A stretch of 64,000 nt of DNA, from the NCBI GenBank assembly GCA_030295235.1, contig AP026172.1, forward strand, positions 434,001 through 498,000, in the 5' to 3' direction. The notes below the pieces were generated by a model. The model was not told where the DNA came from. It made no database searches and saw only the letters and a list, made by a program, of their open reading frames with translations. The DNA is from Fistulifera solaris (Eukaryota > Bacillariophyta > Bacillariophyceae > Naviculales > Stauroneidaceae). The position numbers and the translations under genes were made by a program. The number at the start of each line of letters is the position of its first letter. Within the stretch, counting starts at the first letter, position 1. Positions 54,228 to 63,860 of the stretch are shown here, in pieces.

Positions 54228-54884
54228 GTTTTAAAAGCAAATATGCAATCAACAATGCTTCAATGAAAGGAGAAAGTTATTCAATAACCGTTTACTTTCT
54301 TTGGATAAGAGGAGAAGGCAGAAACCTTTGACCCACGAAGCAAGAATGAAGACCAACGTTACCTGGTACTGGTAACGGACCTCGAAAAAGGGCATCATCG
54401 GTGGGAGGAACGTTCATCCTCCTAAAATCTTCATTCCGCACGCACTGTGAGCCGTGAGCCAGTGCCAGTCGACCTCCACTATACACATCAAAAGTGTAAG
54501 ACGTACGTCCTTCGTCCCTCCATGCAGCAAAGATCAACGGCATGAAGGCGATCGATCGGCGACGAAACTCTAAGCAGGAAACTTGCTTGCATATCAAACC
54601 ACTATCACTAGTGCCGCTCCAACGGTACTGCCATTTTTTGTAGGCAACCTTTCATTCATGTTTATTAGGGACTGGTCTTTTCTAAATTCATGTTTTCAAT
54701 AATTTATTCATCTCTAGCTTAAGCACTTTTCCACCTCTCACAAAAAAGCTGCCACAATTCATTCATTCCAAGCAAAGATTTGGCAATAGAAGGAACATGC
54801 ATGCTCATCACAAGACACTCTTGACTAGAGAAAATAGAATCAATAAACAAACAGAAACATAATTTACTGAGCTTCAAGCGTAGA
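54228..54884 (-). other. Intergenic region
   Basis: Between the start of the giant gene and the 3' end of the HSF gene; it should contain the giant gene's promoter. A minus-strand frame at 54292-54597 (101 codons) has no recognisable domain and is not called, though a small gene or 5' leader frame cannot be excluded. Confidence 0.4.
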
Positions 54885-55883
54885 TTACATCAAAGGTTCG
54901 CCATCATCATTGCTGTGGCGAGCCTCCTCGGGAGGATTCTCTGAATCATCTCCCCTATCTTGCTTTGAAACCTTGACAGCAACTCGCCTCATCCGCCTGC
55001 AAAGTTCCGGACGATCCTTGACAAAAAGTTCATGGAAATAACCACCGCGGGCCGGACCGGCATTGATCAACTCGAATCCGTATAAATTGAGCTGCCTCTT
55101 GAAGGAGCTTAATCGACTCTGACGAAAATACAACGGCACAATATCCTTAAAGAAGCTATCGGAATTGTGAATGGCAAACGCGCGACCGCCGGCAATGAAC
55201 GAAATCACATCGGATCGACCGGCTGCTTCGACTTCCCGCAACAAACGGTGTAATTTCTCTGGAAACGGCTCAATGACACCGCCTCGCAATCGTCGATTGG
55301 TATCGCGATGAAAGAGTGCGTGCGAAGAGCCGAGGTCGGACTGCTGCAAAAAGTTCGGATTCATACTGCTCGAATTGCTCATTGGATTCATGAAAAGACG
55401 AGAATCTTGGATGAAACCTGGCTGCAACATCTGATTGACACCCCCAGTCACCATACCTTGCGATAGGGACGTGTCGAAGCGAGGGTTCGGCGACTTCTGT
55501 TCGAACATGGATTGCAATAAGGAAGCATCGTTGGTATTGCGTTGACTTCCTTGCATCAGCAAAGCATTTCCAACAACACCTGTAGAATTCATCTGATGTA
55601 GTTGCTGCAAACGTTTAATTTCGTTCGAAATGTTTAAACTCGTTTGTTGCTCACTCGAATTCATGTTCCCCTGTGTCGGCATCATTTGTGACTGGGAATT
55701 GTTCATTTGCATTTGAAATTGTTGTTGCTGGAGCATGGAAGCGATCGCATTGGTGTCCAGCGGCTGTCCGGCCTGACTTGATGATGGAGGCCGAAATGAA
55801 TTCTGATTGTTCATACGATCAAAACTAGCGAAACCGTTGCCGTTGTTGCCATCCATCGAGAAAAAAGACTCTTGCATCGTCAT
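54885..55883 (-). CDS. Heat shock transcription factor family protein
   Basis: 332 aa, one exon. The first 190 residues are Gln/Asn/Ser/Met-rich (LQQQQFQMQMNNSQSQMMP), typical of a transactivation region. The winged-helix HSF DNA-binding domain lies near residues 200-300: FPEKLHRLLREVEAAGRSDV, ISFIAGGRAFAIHNSDSFFK, then YFRQSRLSSFKRQLNLYGFE with the recognition helix SRLSSFKRQLN, and a GGYFHELFVKDRPELCRRM wing region. The usual HR-A/B trimerisation coil after the domain is missing; only about 30 charged residues remain. The DNA-binding domain is therefore C-terminal, the reverse of animal and yeast HSFs. HSFs are the largest transcription-factor family in diatoms; the target genes here are unknown. 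Confidence 0.9.
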   Translation of the reverse strand: MTMQESFFSMDGNNGNGFASFDRMNNQNSFRPPSSSQAGQPLDTNAIASMLQQQQFQMQMNNSQSQMMPTQGNMNSSEQQTSLNISNEIKRLQQLHQMNSTGVVGNALLMQGSQRNTNDASLLQSMFEQKSPNPRFDTSLSQGMVTGGVNQMLQPGFIQDSRLFMNPMSNSSSMNPNFLQQSDLGSSHALFHRDTNRRLRGGVIEPFPEKLHRLLREVEAAGRSDVISFIAGGRAFAIHNSDSFFKDIVPLYFRQSRLSSFKRQLNLYGFELINAGPARGGYFHELFVKDRPELCRRMRRVAVKVSKQDRGDDSENPPEEARHSNDDGEPLM

Positions 55884-56731
55884 TCAGAACGATAGTATCG
55901 TATTGAGGAACACGGGAATGCAATGGATGCACTGAAAAGATGGTAATAAGTGAGTTTGAAAGTTGAGGGATTAGGAGATTGTAGAACAAGGGAATGCAAA
56001 CGTTGCCAAGATAAGATTGATTTTATTAGACAGCCATTCGAAGTTCCTTCGCAATGCTGCGTTTTCAACTTTCGAAGGCGCTAATGCGAACACGAGAGAA
56101 CAGTGATAAAGAATATTCTATGGCCTGCATTACTTTTGTACTAAGAGCCACGTAAACAATACGAACGGCATACGATTGGATTCTATTCTGGCCAATAATT
56201 TCTTGTTCTCTGTTCGCTGCTCGACCTTCTTCGCAATTCCATGTGCTTTTCATTTGGCGGTACTGTCATTCGTCCTTGACTACATAACAATTGACTGTGT
56301 TCATGCATCGTGAAGAATTATTTAGCCGTAAGTAGAACTAGACAATTACTAAACAATCATAAGGGCACTGATAATAGCTGTTCTTCACGCTTCTCCAACT
56401 TGAAGTCGGGGATTCATTACAGTTGATTGACAGAGGAGTGAAGTTGTGAAAATTCTACCGTGGAATACGTGAGCTCGACATTTTCGATTTTTGTGCATTC
56501 GTCTGATCGGCAGCCGCAAAACTAGGGTGGAAAATCATCATTGATCCATTTTCCTACCAATTAGTCTACCTATTGTTACCTAATCCAGCAATATGCCAAA
56601 GCAAAGCTAGCTCAATATCTGCTTGAAGAGAGAGACTGAATCCGCTCTCTCGGAAACTCAGCTGTCTTTTCAATATAAAAATCAAATTAAGGGGCGAACG
56701 AAGTGGAGCCACATCCGGGATATCAGTACGC
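55884..56731. other. Intergenic region
   Basis: About 850 bp between the HSF promoter and the ESCO 3' end. Small frames (56566-56859 and its reverse) overlap nothing conserved. No RNA gene or repeat is seen. Confidence 0.4.
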
Positions 56732-57582
56732 TTATTTCGATTCAAGGGACATGCAATTATAAACCAAAACAGGACCATTGGCATATTGTTTGGCAAACTC
56801 CAGGCCCGATTGGGTCGGACTGGAAAATGCCGTTTTTTGAACGGGTACGACCATACCAAAGACCCTGTGCTTGCGCGCCGCCGTCACCAAACACGACGCG
56901 AATCCCTTTCGTCGAAACTTGGAATGCACCCATAATAAAAAAACTCCCATGACCGCTTCACGACGCTCGGATGGATGGACGGTAAACGCTTCCTCAATGG
57001 TTTCGGCCACGACGAGTCCCACGACACGGTTCCTGACGATATAGAGGTAGGCCGTTTGTTGTGGCGTGAGGAGAGAATCATCCTGACTCGTAACAAAACT
57101 CAATTCTCGTTTTACCACATCGAGAACTGCAGCTAATTTGTTACGAAGATTCCGACTATCGGTCTGCCGTATCTTAAGAGCAATGACAAAAATGATGGTG
57201 AGTTCCATTATTACAAAGTATGTACACGAATCCAGAGCCTTAAGAAGATACGTACTTCCAGAATACATTCGTCCGGCGATATCTTGTTCACCAGGCGCAT
57301 CGCGGGCGTCGGCGTCAGTCTCACGCCGTGTTGAAACGCGTGACACATTTGAGCGTGCGCCATCCCATCTTCTTCTACACCGGGCACGTACATCATCCCG
57401 CACGTAGGACAAAGGACCGGTTTCCCAAAATCCCGTTGCCCCAAATCCAAGTACAGTTGTTCAAGTTTTCGTTTCTTCGGAACTGTTGTTTGCAATGGTT
57501 TGGAAGGGCGTTGGCGAACGCCAAAATAGTGGCAGATGGACAATTGCGTGTCTTTCTTTTCCTTTAAAATACACGATGTCAT
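56732..57582 (-). CDS. ESCO: Sister-chromatid-cohesion N-acetyltransferase (Eco1/ESCO/CTF7)
   Basis: Exons 57256..57582 and 56732..57172 (83-nt GTACGT...AAG intron, phase 0), 255 aa. Residues 13-20, QLSICHYF, fit the PCNA-interacting peptide pattern Q..I..YF; yeast Eco1 and human ESCO2 bind PCNA in the same way. A C2H2 finger follows (Cys58, Cys61, His76, His81 in CPTCGMMYVPG and AHAQMCH). The acetyltransferase part has IVRNRVVGLVVAETIEEAF, the acetyl-CoA site LLWVHSKFRRKGFASCLVTAA, and the family-specific KTAFSSPTQSGLEFAKQYA with LVYN. The enzyme acetylates SMC3 during S phase to lock cohesin rings. It is short (yeast Eco1 is 281 aa) but complete. An upstream frame from 57412 is intron read-through. 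Confidence 0.92.
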
Positions 57583-58132
57583 TTTATATTATCAAAATAA
57601 TGATGATGCTTCACCTTCGAGAAAACTACAGATTGACTACAAAGTAGTTCGCGAATAATCAAGTTGAATGTCGTCTCTTGCCTCATCACTCATCACTCAT
57701 TTCTCATTTTTTATCGTTGTGCCTGAAAAAGCGGAGAAATCGAGAGAGGAGCGACGGGCGTGGAAGACGGTTCATAACTATTAAAATGACTGGTACTGAT
57801 CCTACGTAGAGTTGGTCACTTAGAAAACATCTCGATACAAAATAGTGCCGAGCCTTTTCCATCCAAAATGGGCGCGATGATTGTCGTCCGTTTCTTTCTT
57901 TGGTTTCGTTTCCCATTTACATATTGTTTGGATAAAAAGGACACGATACACTCACATCTCTCTTTACTCACTCGTTCAACACCAGTCCTTCTCATACATA
58001 ACACAATTCATTAGAGAACAAGAGCCCATGCTGTGTTTCCTTCGTCGGACCCCCCTACTAGCAAATCGAGTAAAGGAGGAGTAGCACTTCGAAACGCATT
58101 CCCACACACAACTACACTCTCTCTTCTAAATC
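57583..58132. promoter_or_regulatory. Divergent intergenic region
   Basis: Head-to-head gap between ESCO (minus) and an orphan gene (plus). It contains the near-palindrome ACTACAAAGTAGT (57636-57648). No RNA gene is seen. Confidence 0.4.
57636..57648. repeat. Near-palindrome ACTACAAAGTAGT
   Basis: Same arms and AAA centre as the element at 33955. Confidence 0.55.
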
Positions 58133-58612
58133 ATGACCTCACACTTACGAGAACGCGAATGGCCCGTCCGTGTTTTTCGTCAAACTCCCGAAGGTAGTTG
58201 GGAACGATTGCGCGTTCCACGAGTGCGTGCGATCCCCCGTACAGGTTGTTTGGTCATGCCGCGCTTGCAAATTCGCATCAAAATTGATCCCCATACAACG
58301 GTCCTCCGTCGTCGACGGTGTCTCTTAATTTATTCCCAACAACAACGGGTGCGTGTGTTGGTGTTGCAATTCAAAGACTTGCAACAGTGTTTGCACTTCA
58401 CCGATGAATGGTGGAGTCTCAATCCGTCTACCTCCGTCTCGTTGGTTGAACAATCCTTGGAAGAACCGGAAGTTCAGCAGTACTTGTTTCGACTGTTGCA
58501 CGATCCGGCGTTTGTGCAATTTTGTCGGAAATTGTCCACCCATCTGCGATCGCAGCCGGATTATGTAGCGGCGTTAGAAGCGTTTGACGATGACGCAGAT
58601 GCAGAAGAATGA
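58133..58612 (+). CDS. Hypothetical small protein (orphan)
   Basis: 159 aa, one exon, no signal peptide. I do not recognise the family. The N-terminal half (LREREWPVRVFRQTPEGSWE, RLQIRIKIDPHTTVLRRRRC) is basic and strand-rich. The middle, QRVRVLVLQFKDLQQCLHFT followed by DEWWSLNP, looks like the last strands and C-terminal helix of a PH-like fold. The end is a helix (EVQQYLFRLLHDPAFVQFCR) plus a short acidic tail. A PH-like meiotic or signalling adaptor is possible, but this is speculation. Coding is supported by codon use, by length, and by clean flanks: ESCO promoter upstream, OCRL 3' end 94 bp downstream. Confidence 0.6.
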   Translation: MTSHLREREWPVRVFRQTPEGSWERLRVPRVRAIPRTGCLVMPRLQIRIKIDPHTTVLRRRRCLLIYSQQQRVRVLVLQFKDLQQCLHFTDEWWSLNPSTSVSLVEQSLEEPEVQQYLFRLLHDPAFVQFCRKLSTHLRSQPDYVAALEAFDDDADAEE

Positions 58613-58676
58613 ATAGATCACAATAGAAAAATGGATAAAATACAAAAAGTAAATATCACATTCATAAATTATCATT

Positions 58677-58688
58677 TACTTTGTAGTA
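58677..58688. repeat. Near-palindrome TACTTTGTAGTA
   Basis: Reverse-orientation relative of the AAA-centred element, in the short gap between two convergent genes. Confidence 0.5.
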
Positions 58689-58706
58689 ATAATAATAGTA
58701 GTAGAT

Positions 58707-61131
58707 TCAAATACTACTCGTCTCCAACAGATGCAGAACAATCAGTTGCATCCCCGTGCGCTTTTGCAACGAGGACGCGGTATTGTCCAAATCCCGGCCG
58801 GGCGCCAAACTGTTCACGCACACGCGCGCCACCTTGGCGGCCGTCAACAAGTTGCGATCCCGAAAGGCCAACACGTGACGGAAAAACGAAATCACATACA
58901 CAAAGATATTGTAATGAATCGGAGGAAGATCTTCGATCAGTCGTCGGGCACTTGATTGAATCGTTTGCGAGTCAATTTCGACCGTAGGAAATAACTTGGT
59001 CGGTACTACCGGAGAAGAAAGACTGGAAAGGAGGGACACCAAAGTGTCGGCATAGGAATGGATGGAATAACGCCCAAAGGCCGTTCCAGTGTCGAGACAT
59101 TCGCGAATGTCGGCTGTTTCTTCGGGGATGCCCGCTTCCACAAACAAATGAGGTTCGGCCAGGCCTTTTTGGTAAATGGCATCAATGCAGCGCCAGAGCT
59201 CTTTGGGAATACACAGCGCTGTACTCGTGTTGGTCGGGTCAATCTTCTTGGCCCGTTCCAGTGGATCAATGGGAATACTACGGATCGGTTCGGAATACAT
59301 GACGAGCTCATCGGCTGCCATACCAAAACAAGACCGCGCAAACGATGCTTTGACCGTGATGTAATAGTCACGACCATCTTCCAGACGGAGAATCACAATG
59401 TCATCCAAAACCTCTCGTCCCGAATTGAGTAATTGGGCCGTGTAGCTGTCAATTGTAATGGTGAAAGTCACCGTCAAAGGTGGATCACCGGGCACCAACA
59501 TGCCAAAGGCCGGCTTGACCGAGAGCCAACGTTTGCAGATACCGACCTGTCACCGAGGAGTTCAGAAATGCGGCATCCACCGGCTACAAAGCCAGAATCA
59601 TTCACGTACCTCATCGGTTTTGGGAACGAACCGAAAAATAGCCACGACACTCCCAATGTTCGTGATACGAATCGATAAAGTTTTGCGTTCCTGGTAACGT
59701 ACGGGTCCCAATTCCAACGCCACTTGATCCAATTCAATGACCGGAAGCGTTTGAGGATTCTCATAGCGACTCAATAAGGCATTCAACTCGGCATAAATGG
59801 CTTCCCGTTTCTCTTGAATAACATCCTTGACGGTCAATTGGAGGGAACTGTACACGGGTTTGTGATCGGAACAATTGGGTCGTTCACTTCTTTGATAGGT
59901 CAATTGCTGCACGTGTTCGGCTTGTTGAGACATCCACAAAATGCGATCACACCATGCCGGCGCTCGTAACTTCTTTTCGGGACGCTGTTCGTACATATCG
60001 GTGCCGGGTTGGTACTTGTAGGTTGGCGCAAAGTGCAAGACCCCTTCCTGAAATCCGGTAAAGACCCGACCGGCGGCGCGTTCCATATTCAATTGATCCA
60101 ATTGACGCAACTCGGGTGGGACACTGCGCGAACTTTGACATGTTTCCGACAATTTCAATATGTGTTCTGTGGGCATGGATTCATCAATTCGATAATTGAG
60201 ATCACCCAACCAAAAAGTATGATCATGATCGGCCAAGCCGACCGTCGTGGATTGACTGGCAAAGTGCGACAACGACCCGGACCGAATGACTTCTCGAATG
60301 GCGGCCTCCCCGACATCGAACGTGGTCTTGGAAAAGACATTGGCAAAATCGGCATTCCGACCGGTGACATTCTCGCGATGTGCGGCCAAATGACTGCACA
60401 CAAAGCACAAGGACGAATCGTAAAATTGCAACCGGACACTGACACCTCCCTTGTTGCCCATCATGCCCATGACACCGACTCCCACTTGACTCGTTTGAAC
60501 GTACTGGACTTTGGGATAATGGGGAAATCGTACAAAGACACAAATCAACAATCCGACCATACTTTTTTGCGCCACCAGTACATAGCGACGCTGCGGATCC
60601 TGATTCGCGTGTTGATTGAGAGTGAAGTTCAATCGTTCCGTCCAAAACTGCGAACGTTGTTGGGTTTTGTTATCGACAGCGACATTGACGGCATTGAGAT
60701 CGACAATTTCTTGAAAACCGACGGCGACCAAATCGGGCAATCCCTGGGAGGTCCAATCAGCGCACAACCATTCGTCGAGGGGTTCTACTTCTTTGCCTTT
60801 GGCATTGACATTCCAGGTGCCTGTAAATACGAGTGCCTGCGTCAAAGTGGAAAAGAGATTGAGTATAATAATAGGAAATACGACACGACAAAAAGTACCC
60901 GGTTCGTCGTTTCTTCCATTTCGGCTTTCCTTTGCTACTACGATCCATCCATACCTTACGATATTGCGTAAATTCCTCTTGTCGTGCCCGCACTTTACTG
61001 TAAATCCAAATATCCCGTATTTTCGCAATCGCTTCCTTGTTGCGGACCCTTCCATCTTCGGTTTCTTCATCCGGTTGAAGTGGCACCAATACTTCATCTT
61101 CGATGGGTTGGAGTGTAGTTGCTGCTGCCAT
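58707..61131 (-). CDS. OCRL/INPP5B-type inositol polyphosphate 5-phosphatase with ASH and RhoGAP-like domains
   Basis: Exons 60955..61131, 59610..60836 and 58707..59546 (introns 118 and 63 nt), 747 aa, no frame breaks. The 5-phosphatase domain has all family motifs: VFTGTWNVNAKGK, AVGFQEIVDLNAVNV, GVGVMGMMGNKGGVSVR, CFVCSHLAAHREN, FWLGDLNYRI (catalytic), APAWCDRILW and CSDHKPVYS. An immunoglobulin-like ASH domain follows (PLTVTFTITIDSY, ILRLEDGRDYYITVKASF). A RhoGAP-like helical domain ends the protein (IPKELWRCIDAIYQKGL, DLPPIHYNIFVYVISFFRHV, NLLTAAKVARVC). These enzymes remove the 5-phosphate from PI(4,5)P2 on Golgi and endosomal membranes. In OCRL the GAP domain has lost its arginine finger and acts as a docking surface; I see no obvious arginine finger here either. 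Confidence 0.92.
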
Positions 61132-61668
61132 GCTTGAATTCTTTTCTTCCTTTCTTTCGTTTTCGAGCCGCGGAGAAGTTTATTATTGTCGGTAATGTGT
61201 GATAGAATGGAGTACGGTACGGTACCACGTAGTCAAAGCTCTGTATCTCACTCAGTACGGGTAACTCCTGTTCATCTCTTCATCTAAAAAATACAAGGAT
61301 CCTCCTTTTTCACATATTATCGTCGCGTTGTTTTTTTAGTATTTGGCGTTGAAAATAAAAAGCTGAAAGCTCTCTCATCGCCGGATATTCGTTGGAGTTT
61401 GATCACGTTTTTGACTAAATAATTTGGTTACGGTGGTGTACTTTTGGAGTACCGTTCTATTGGATCGTGACTCGAAACTCGTGATACGATAAAAGCAATC
61501 ACGACAAATGAAACAACATAGGAAACGAACGAACAATACCAACAGTACCTGGTATAGCTATTATTATTTATTTTTTGTGATGAGTGTCAACGATAACATT
61601 CACTTCTTACTTCCTACACATCCCATACATGAACAAATAGAGTAATTAATTAATTAATTAACAACAAC
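61132..61668. promoter_or_regulatory. Divergent intergenic region with a TTAA tandem
   Basis: Head-to-head gap between the OCRL-type gene and a RAD51 paralogue. Just before the RAD51-like ATG it holds a 19-bp tandem of TAAT (61643-61661). No RNA gene is seen. Confidence 0.45.
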
Positions 61669-62805
61669 ATGCCGACCTTCCAATCCATCCGTATGCATCC
61701 GCAATTACGTCTCGTATCGGGCGATCACGTCATTATTGAAACACCACAAGCCCTGTTGTCGCGTCATCCCGCGCAGTTGCAATTGTTGCGCGATGATGAG
61801 GAAGATGGCACTGGGCAAATACTCGCGTTACCCGTGATTGAAAAACTACGGCACGAAGTTGCACAAGCGCTCATTGAACAATCGTTCACCGGACAGCGGG
61901 TTCGTGAAATTGAGCAACGCATCCTCCAATGGACCGATAATGACAATGACGACACAACAACAACAACAACAACATCCATCCGCTTTCCCGGCACGGTATC
62001 TCTGCACCAATTACTCCAATACGAAACGACAATCCGACCACCAAACCCTCTTACGACCGGATGTCCTACTTTAGATACATGGCTGGATTGGGGTCTCGTT
62101 GTACAAATCGCGGGTCCATCAGGTACGGGGAAAACACAACTCGTCTTGCAACTCCTGGCCCAGAATGGGGGTCACTACTGGTCCAGTGATCCAGCTTTGC
62201 GATCCATTGCCAAACGCTGGCAAGAATTGGGTTCCAGTAACGAAAAAGAAGTTTCCTTTGCTTACGTACAAAATGAATACGATTTGTTGCGGCAATTACA
62301 GAAAATCATCACGTCCGATCACGCCCCGCCCATCCTCGTAATCATCGATTCCTTTTCGACGTGTTTGACCAACGTGGAATATTCAGATACCTATATGCGT
62401 CAACAAATCACCGGTGTATTGCGATCGGTCGCTCAACATTACCAGATAACCATAGTTCTCGTCAATGGGACCGTCGGGGCGGCCAAACACGACACTTCGT
62501 CAGTGGTCGAGAATGACAAAAACGAAAACGACGACAACGACAACGACAACGACAGCATCGACAACGACGACGATGACGAAAAAGATCCTCCAAACGTCTT
62601 TCGTTCTTCTGCTAGCAAACCGGCCCTTTCATGGTGGAACGTAGACGATATTCGGATATGGATGGAGACTGCGGCAGATCAACGTACTGTACAAATTCGA
62701 TTGGATCGACATCTCACGCGAAGACAGAATGAAAGGTTGACGGTGCGGATCGATCGTGCCGGAGTAACGGAATTCGTGACGACAACACGATTGTGCGATG
62801 CGTGA
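61669..62805 (+). CDS. RAD51 paralogue (RecA-fold recombination protein)
   Basis: 378 aa, one exon. A helical N-terminal region leads into the RecA core. LTTGCPTLDTWLDWGLVVQI is followed by Walker A GPSGTGKTQ (149-157) and Walker B ILVIIDSFS (222-230). A strand, QITIVLVNGTVG, matches the L2-side IVVTNQV motif, and WWNVDDIRIWME aligns with the W.......L.L region of RAD51D/XRCC2-like paralogues. Paralogues assist RAD51 filament formation in double-strand-break repair. Two low-complexity inserts are odd: an Asp-Asn plus seven-Thr run (88-102), and a long Asp/Asn/Glu stretch between the NGTVG strand and the next conserved block. Which paralogue it is (RAD51D-like favoured) cannot be settled by eye. 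Confidence 0.78.
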   Translation: MPTFQSIRMHPQLRLVSGDHVIIETPQALLSRHPAQLQLLRDDEEDGTGQILALPVIEKLRHEVAQALIEQSFTGQRVREIEQRILQWTDNDNDDTTTTTTTSIRFPGTVSLHQLLQYETTIRPPNPLTTGCPTLDTWLDWGLVVQIAGPSGTGKTQLVLQLLAQNGGHYWSSDPALRSIAKRWQELGSSNEKEVSFAYVQNEYDLLRQLQKIITSDHAPPILVIIDSFSTCLTNVEYSDTYMRQQITGVLRSVAQHYQITIVLVNGTVGAAKHDTSSVVENDKNENDDNDNDNDSIDNDDDDEKDPPNVFRSSASKPALSWWNVDDIRIWMETAADQRTVQIRLDRHLTRRQNERLTVRIDRAGVTEFVTTTRLCDA

Positions 62806-63119
62806 GGCGGCGGTGTAGGACAACGAAGAAGAAGGGCTGCCATCTTGGTCTCTCCCAGTCCTAATCTTTTGATCATGTTGTAAAGAACTGGTAACGCTAT
62901 CACGATGCACACGAATAATAATTTACGAAGCTTTATTCCGTAATTTCTTTTCACCATCAAAAAGCATTACTCCAGTATTTGTCTGTTTTTAATTGTAAAG
63001 GAATAGAGAGGATCAACATGATCCACTCCTCTGAGAGCTGTACTCGACGAAGACTTCCCTTCGCATTTCACAATCTTGAAAGTATCAATCATGCCATTAT
63101 CTCCTTTTTCCTTCGTCGT
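62806..63119. other. Convergent intergenic region
   Basis: 314 bp between the 3' ends of the RAD51 paralogue and a small minus-strand gene; nothing distinct. Confidence 0.4.
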
Positions 63120-63449
63120 TTACTTCTTATTACGCACAAACGGATTCTTCAAATTCAGTTTCTTTGGATGATGATTCTCTTCTTTTAAACGCGTCATGAC
63201 ACCCTGCATCCGCACATTCGTCGTGTCACTACTACCACTCGACACAGCCGACTGCCGCGCCATTTGCAGTTCGGCCATGCGTTCTTGACGATCGTTTGAT
63301 TTCTCGACCAACTCTTTTTCCCGGGCACGAGTGCGTTGGTTCAGTTGAAAGTTGCGTTTTGTTTTCTGCCCTTCTCGTACGGCTTCTTCTCCCGCTCGAT
63401 ACGTTCCGTATCCTACGGCACCGAGTGCTGCGGCGGCTAATAGAACCAT
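63120..63449 (-). CDS. Small single-pass membrane protein, hypothetical
   Basis: 109 aa from the ATG at 63449 (MVLLAAAALGAVGYGTYRAG). I prefer this start to the ATG at 63641, because the longer N-terminus is a low-complexity by-product of the CA/GT repeat. An N-terminal Ala/Gly-rich membrane segment (residues 2-17) is followed by a highly charged, probably coiled-coil cytosolic part (EEAVREGQKTKRNF, TRAREKELVEKSNDRQERM) and a basic C-terminus (LKNPFVRNKK). I do not recognise the family. Organelle-membrane anchoring is possible. Confidence 0.6.
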   Translation of the reverse strand: MVLLAAAALGAVGYGTYRAGEEAVREGQKTKRNFQLNQRTRAREKELVEKSNDRQERMAELQMARQSAVSSGSSDTTNVRMQGVMTRLKEENHHPKKLNLKNPFVRNKK

Positions 63450-63860
63450 GGTGTGAAATAGTAATGCAAAGAAAGGATAAGACAGAAAAATAGAGAGAAC
63501 GTTCTGTATGAAATGTAAACAAAACCCCCGTCCCAGAGAAGTGAGTGAGTGAGTGACTCTTGTTTGCGTGTGTGTGTGTGTTTTTTCCCCGCAAACTGTC
63601 CAGTTTTTTGTTTTCCCCCAAAACGAGCCGCACCGTGACACGCGAGCCGCGCCGACACGAATTACTTCTCACGTAATTATAAAACAAGTTCATAAGTACC
63701 CGTACGATGGCGGCTGTTTTCTCGTCCGTCGTGAGTTGTTCGTGACTTGTTATACTTTGTACGTAGTAAAAGGGAATGGCGACATCCAATTCTCGCATAC
63801 GGAAATGAACATAGAAGCATACAGGTGCCCACACTTTATCGTCAACTATAGACAAGAAAA
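63450..63860. promoter_or_regulatory. Divergent intergenic region with simple repeats
   Basis: About 410 bp containing GTGA repeats (63541-63554) and a GT repeat (about 63567-63580). Open frames through the repeats are artefacts. It should hold the promoters of both flanking genes. Confidence 0.45.

Noticed and set aside
54292-54597. 101-codon minus-strand frame upstream of the giant gene
   Set aside because: No recognisable motif or composition bias. It may be a chance frame or part of a 5' leader.
57256-57412. Alternative ESCO start at 57412 reading through the intron
   Set aside because: The N-terminus would be an Arg-rich antisense-like sequence without the finger. Splicing 57173..57255 gives PIP box, finger and acetyltransferase in order.
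63450-63641. Extended N-terminus of the small membrane protein
   Set aside because: The extension is translated from CA/GT and TCAC simple repeats; the downstream ATG gives a clean membrane segment.
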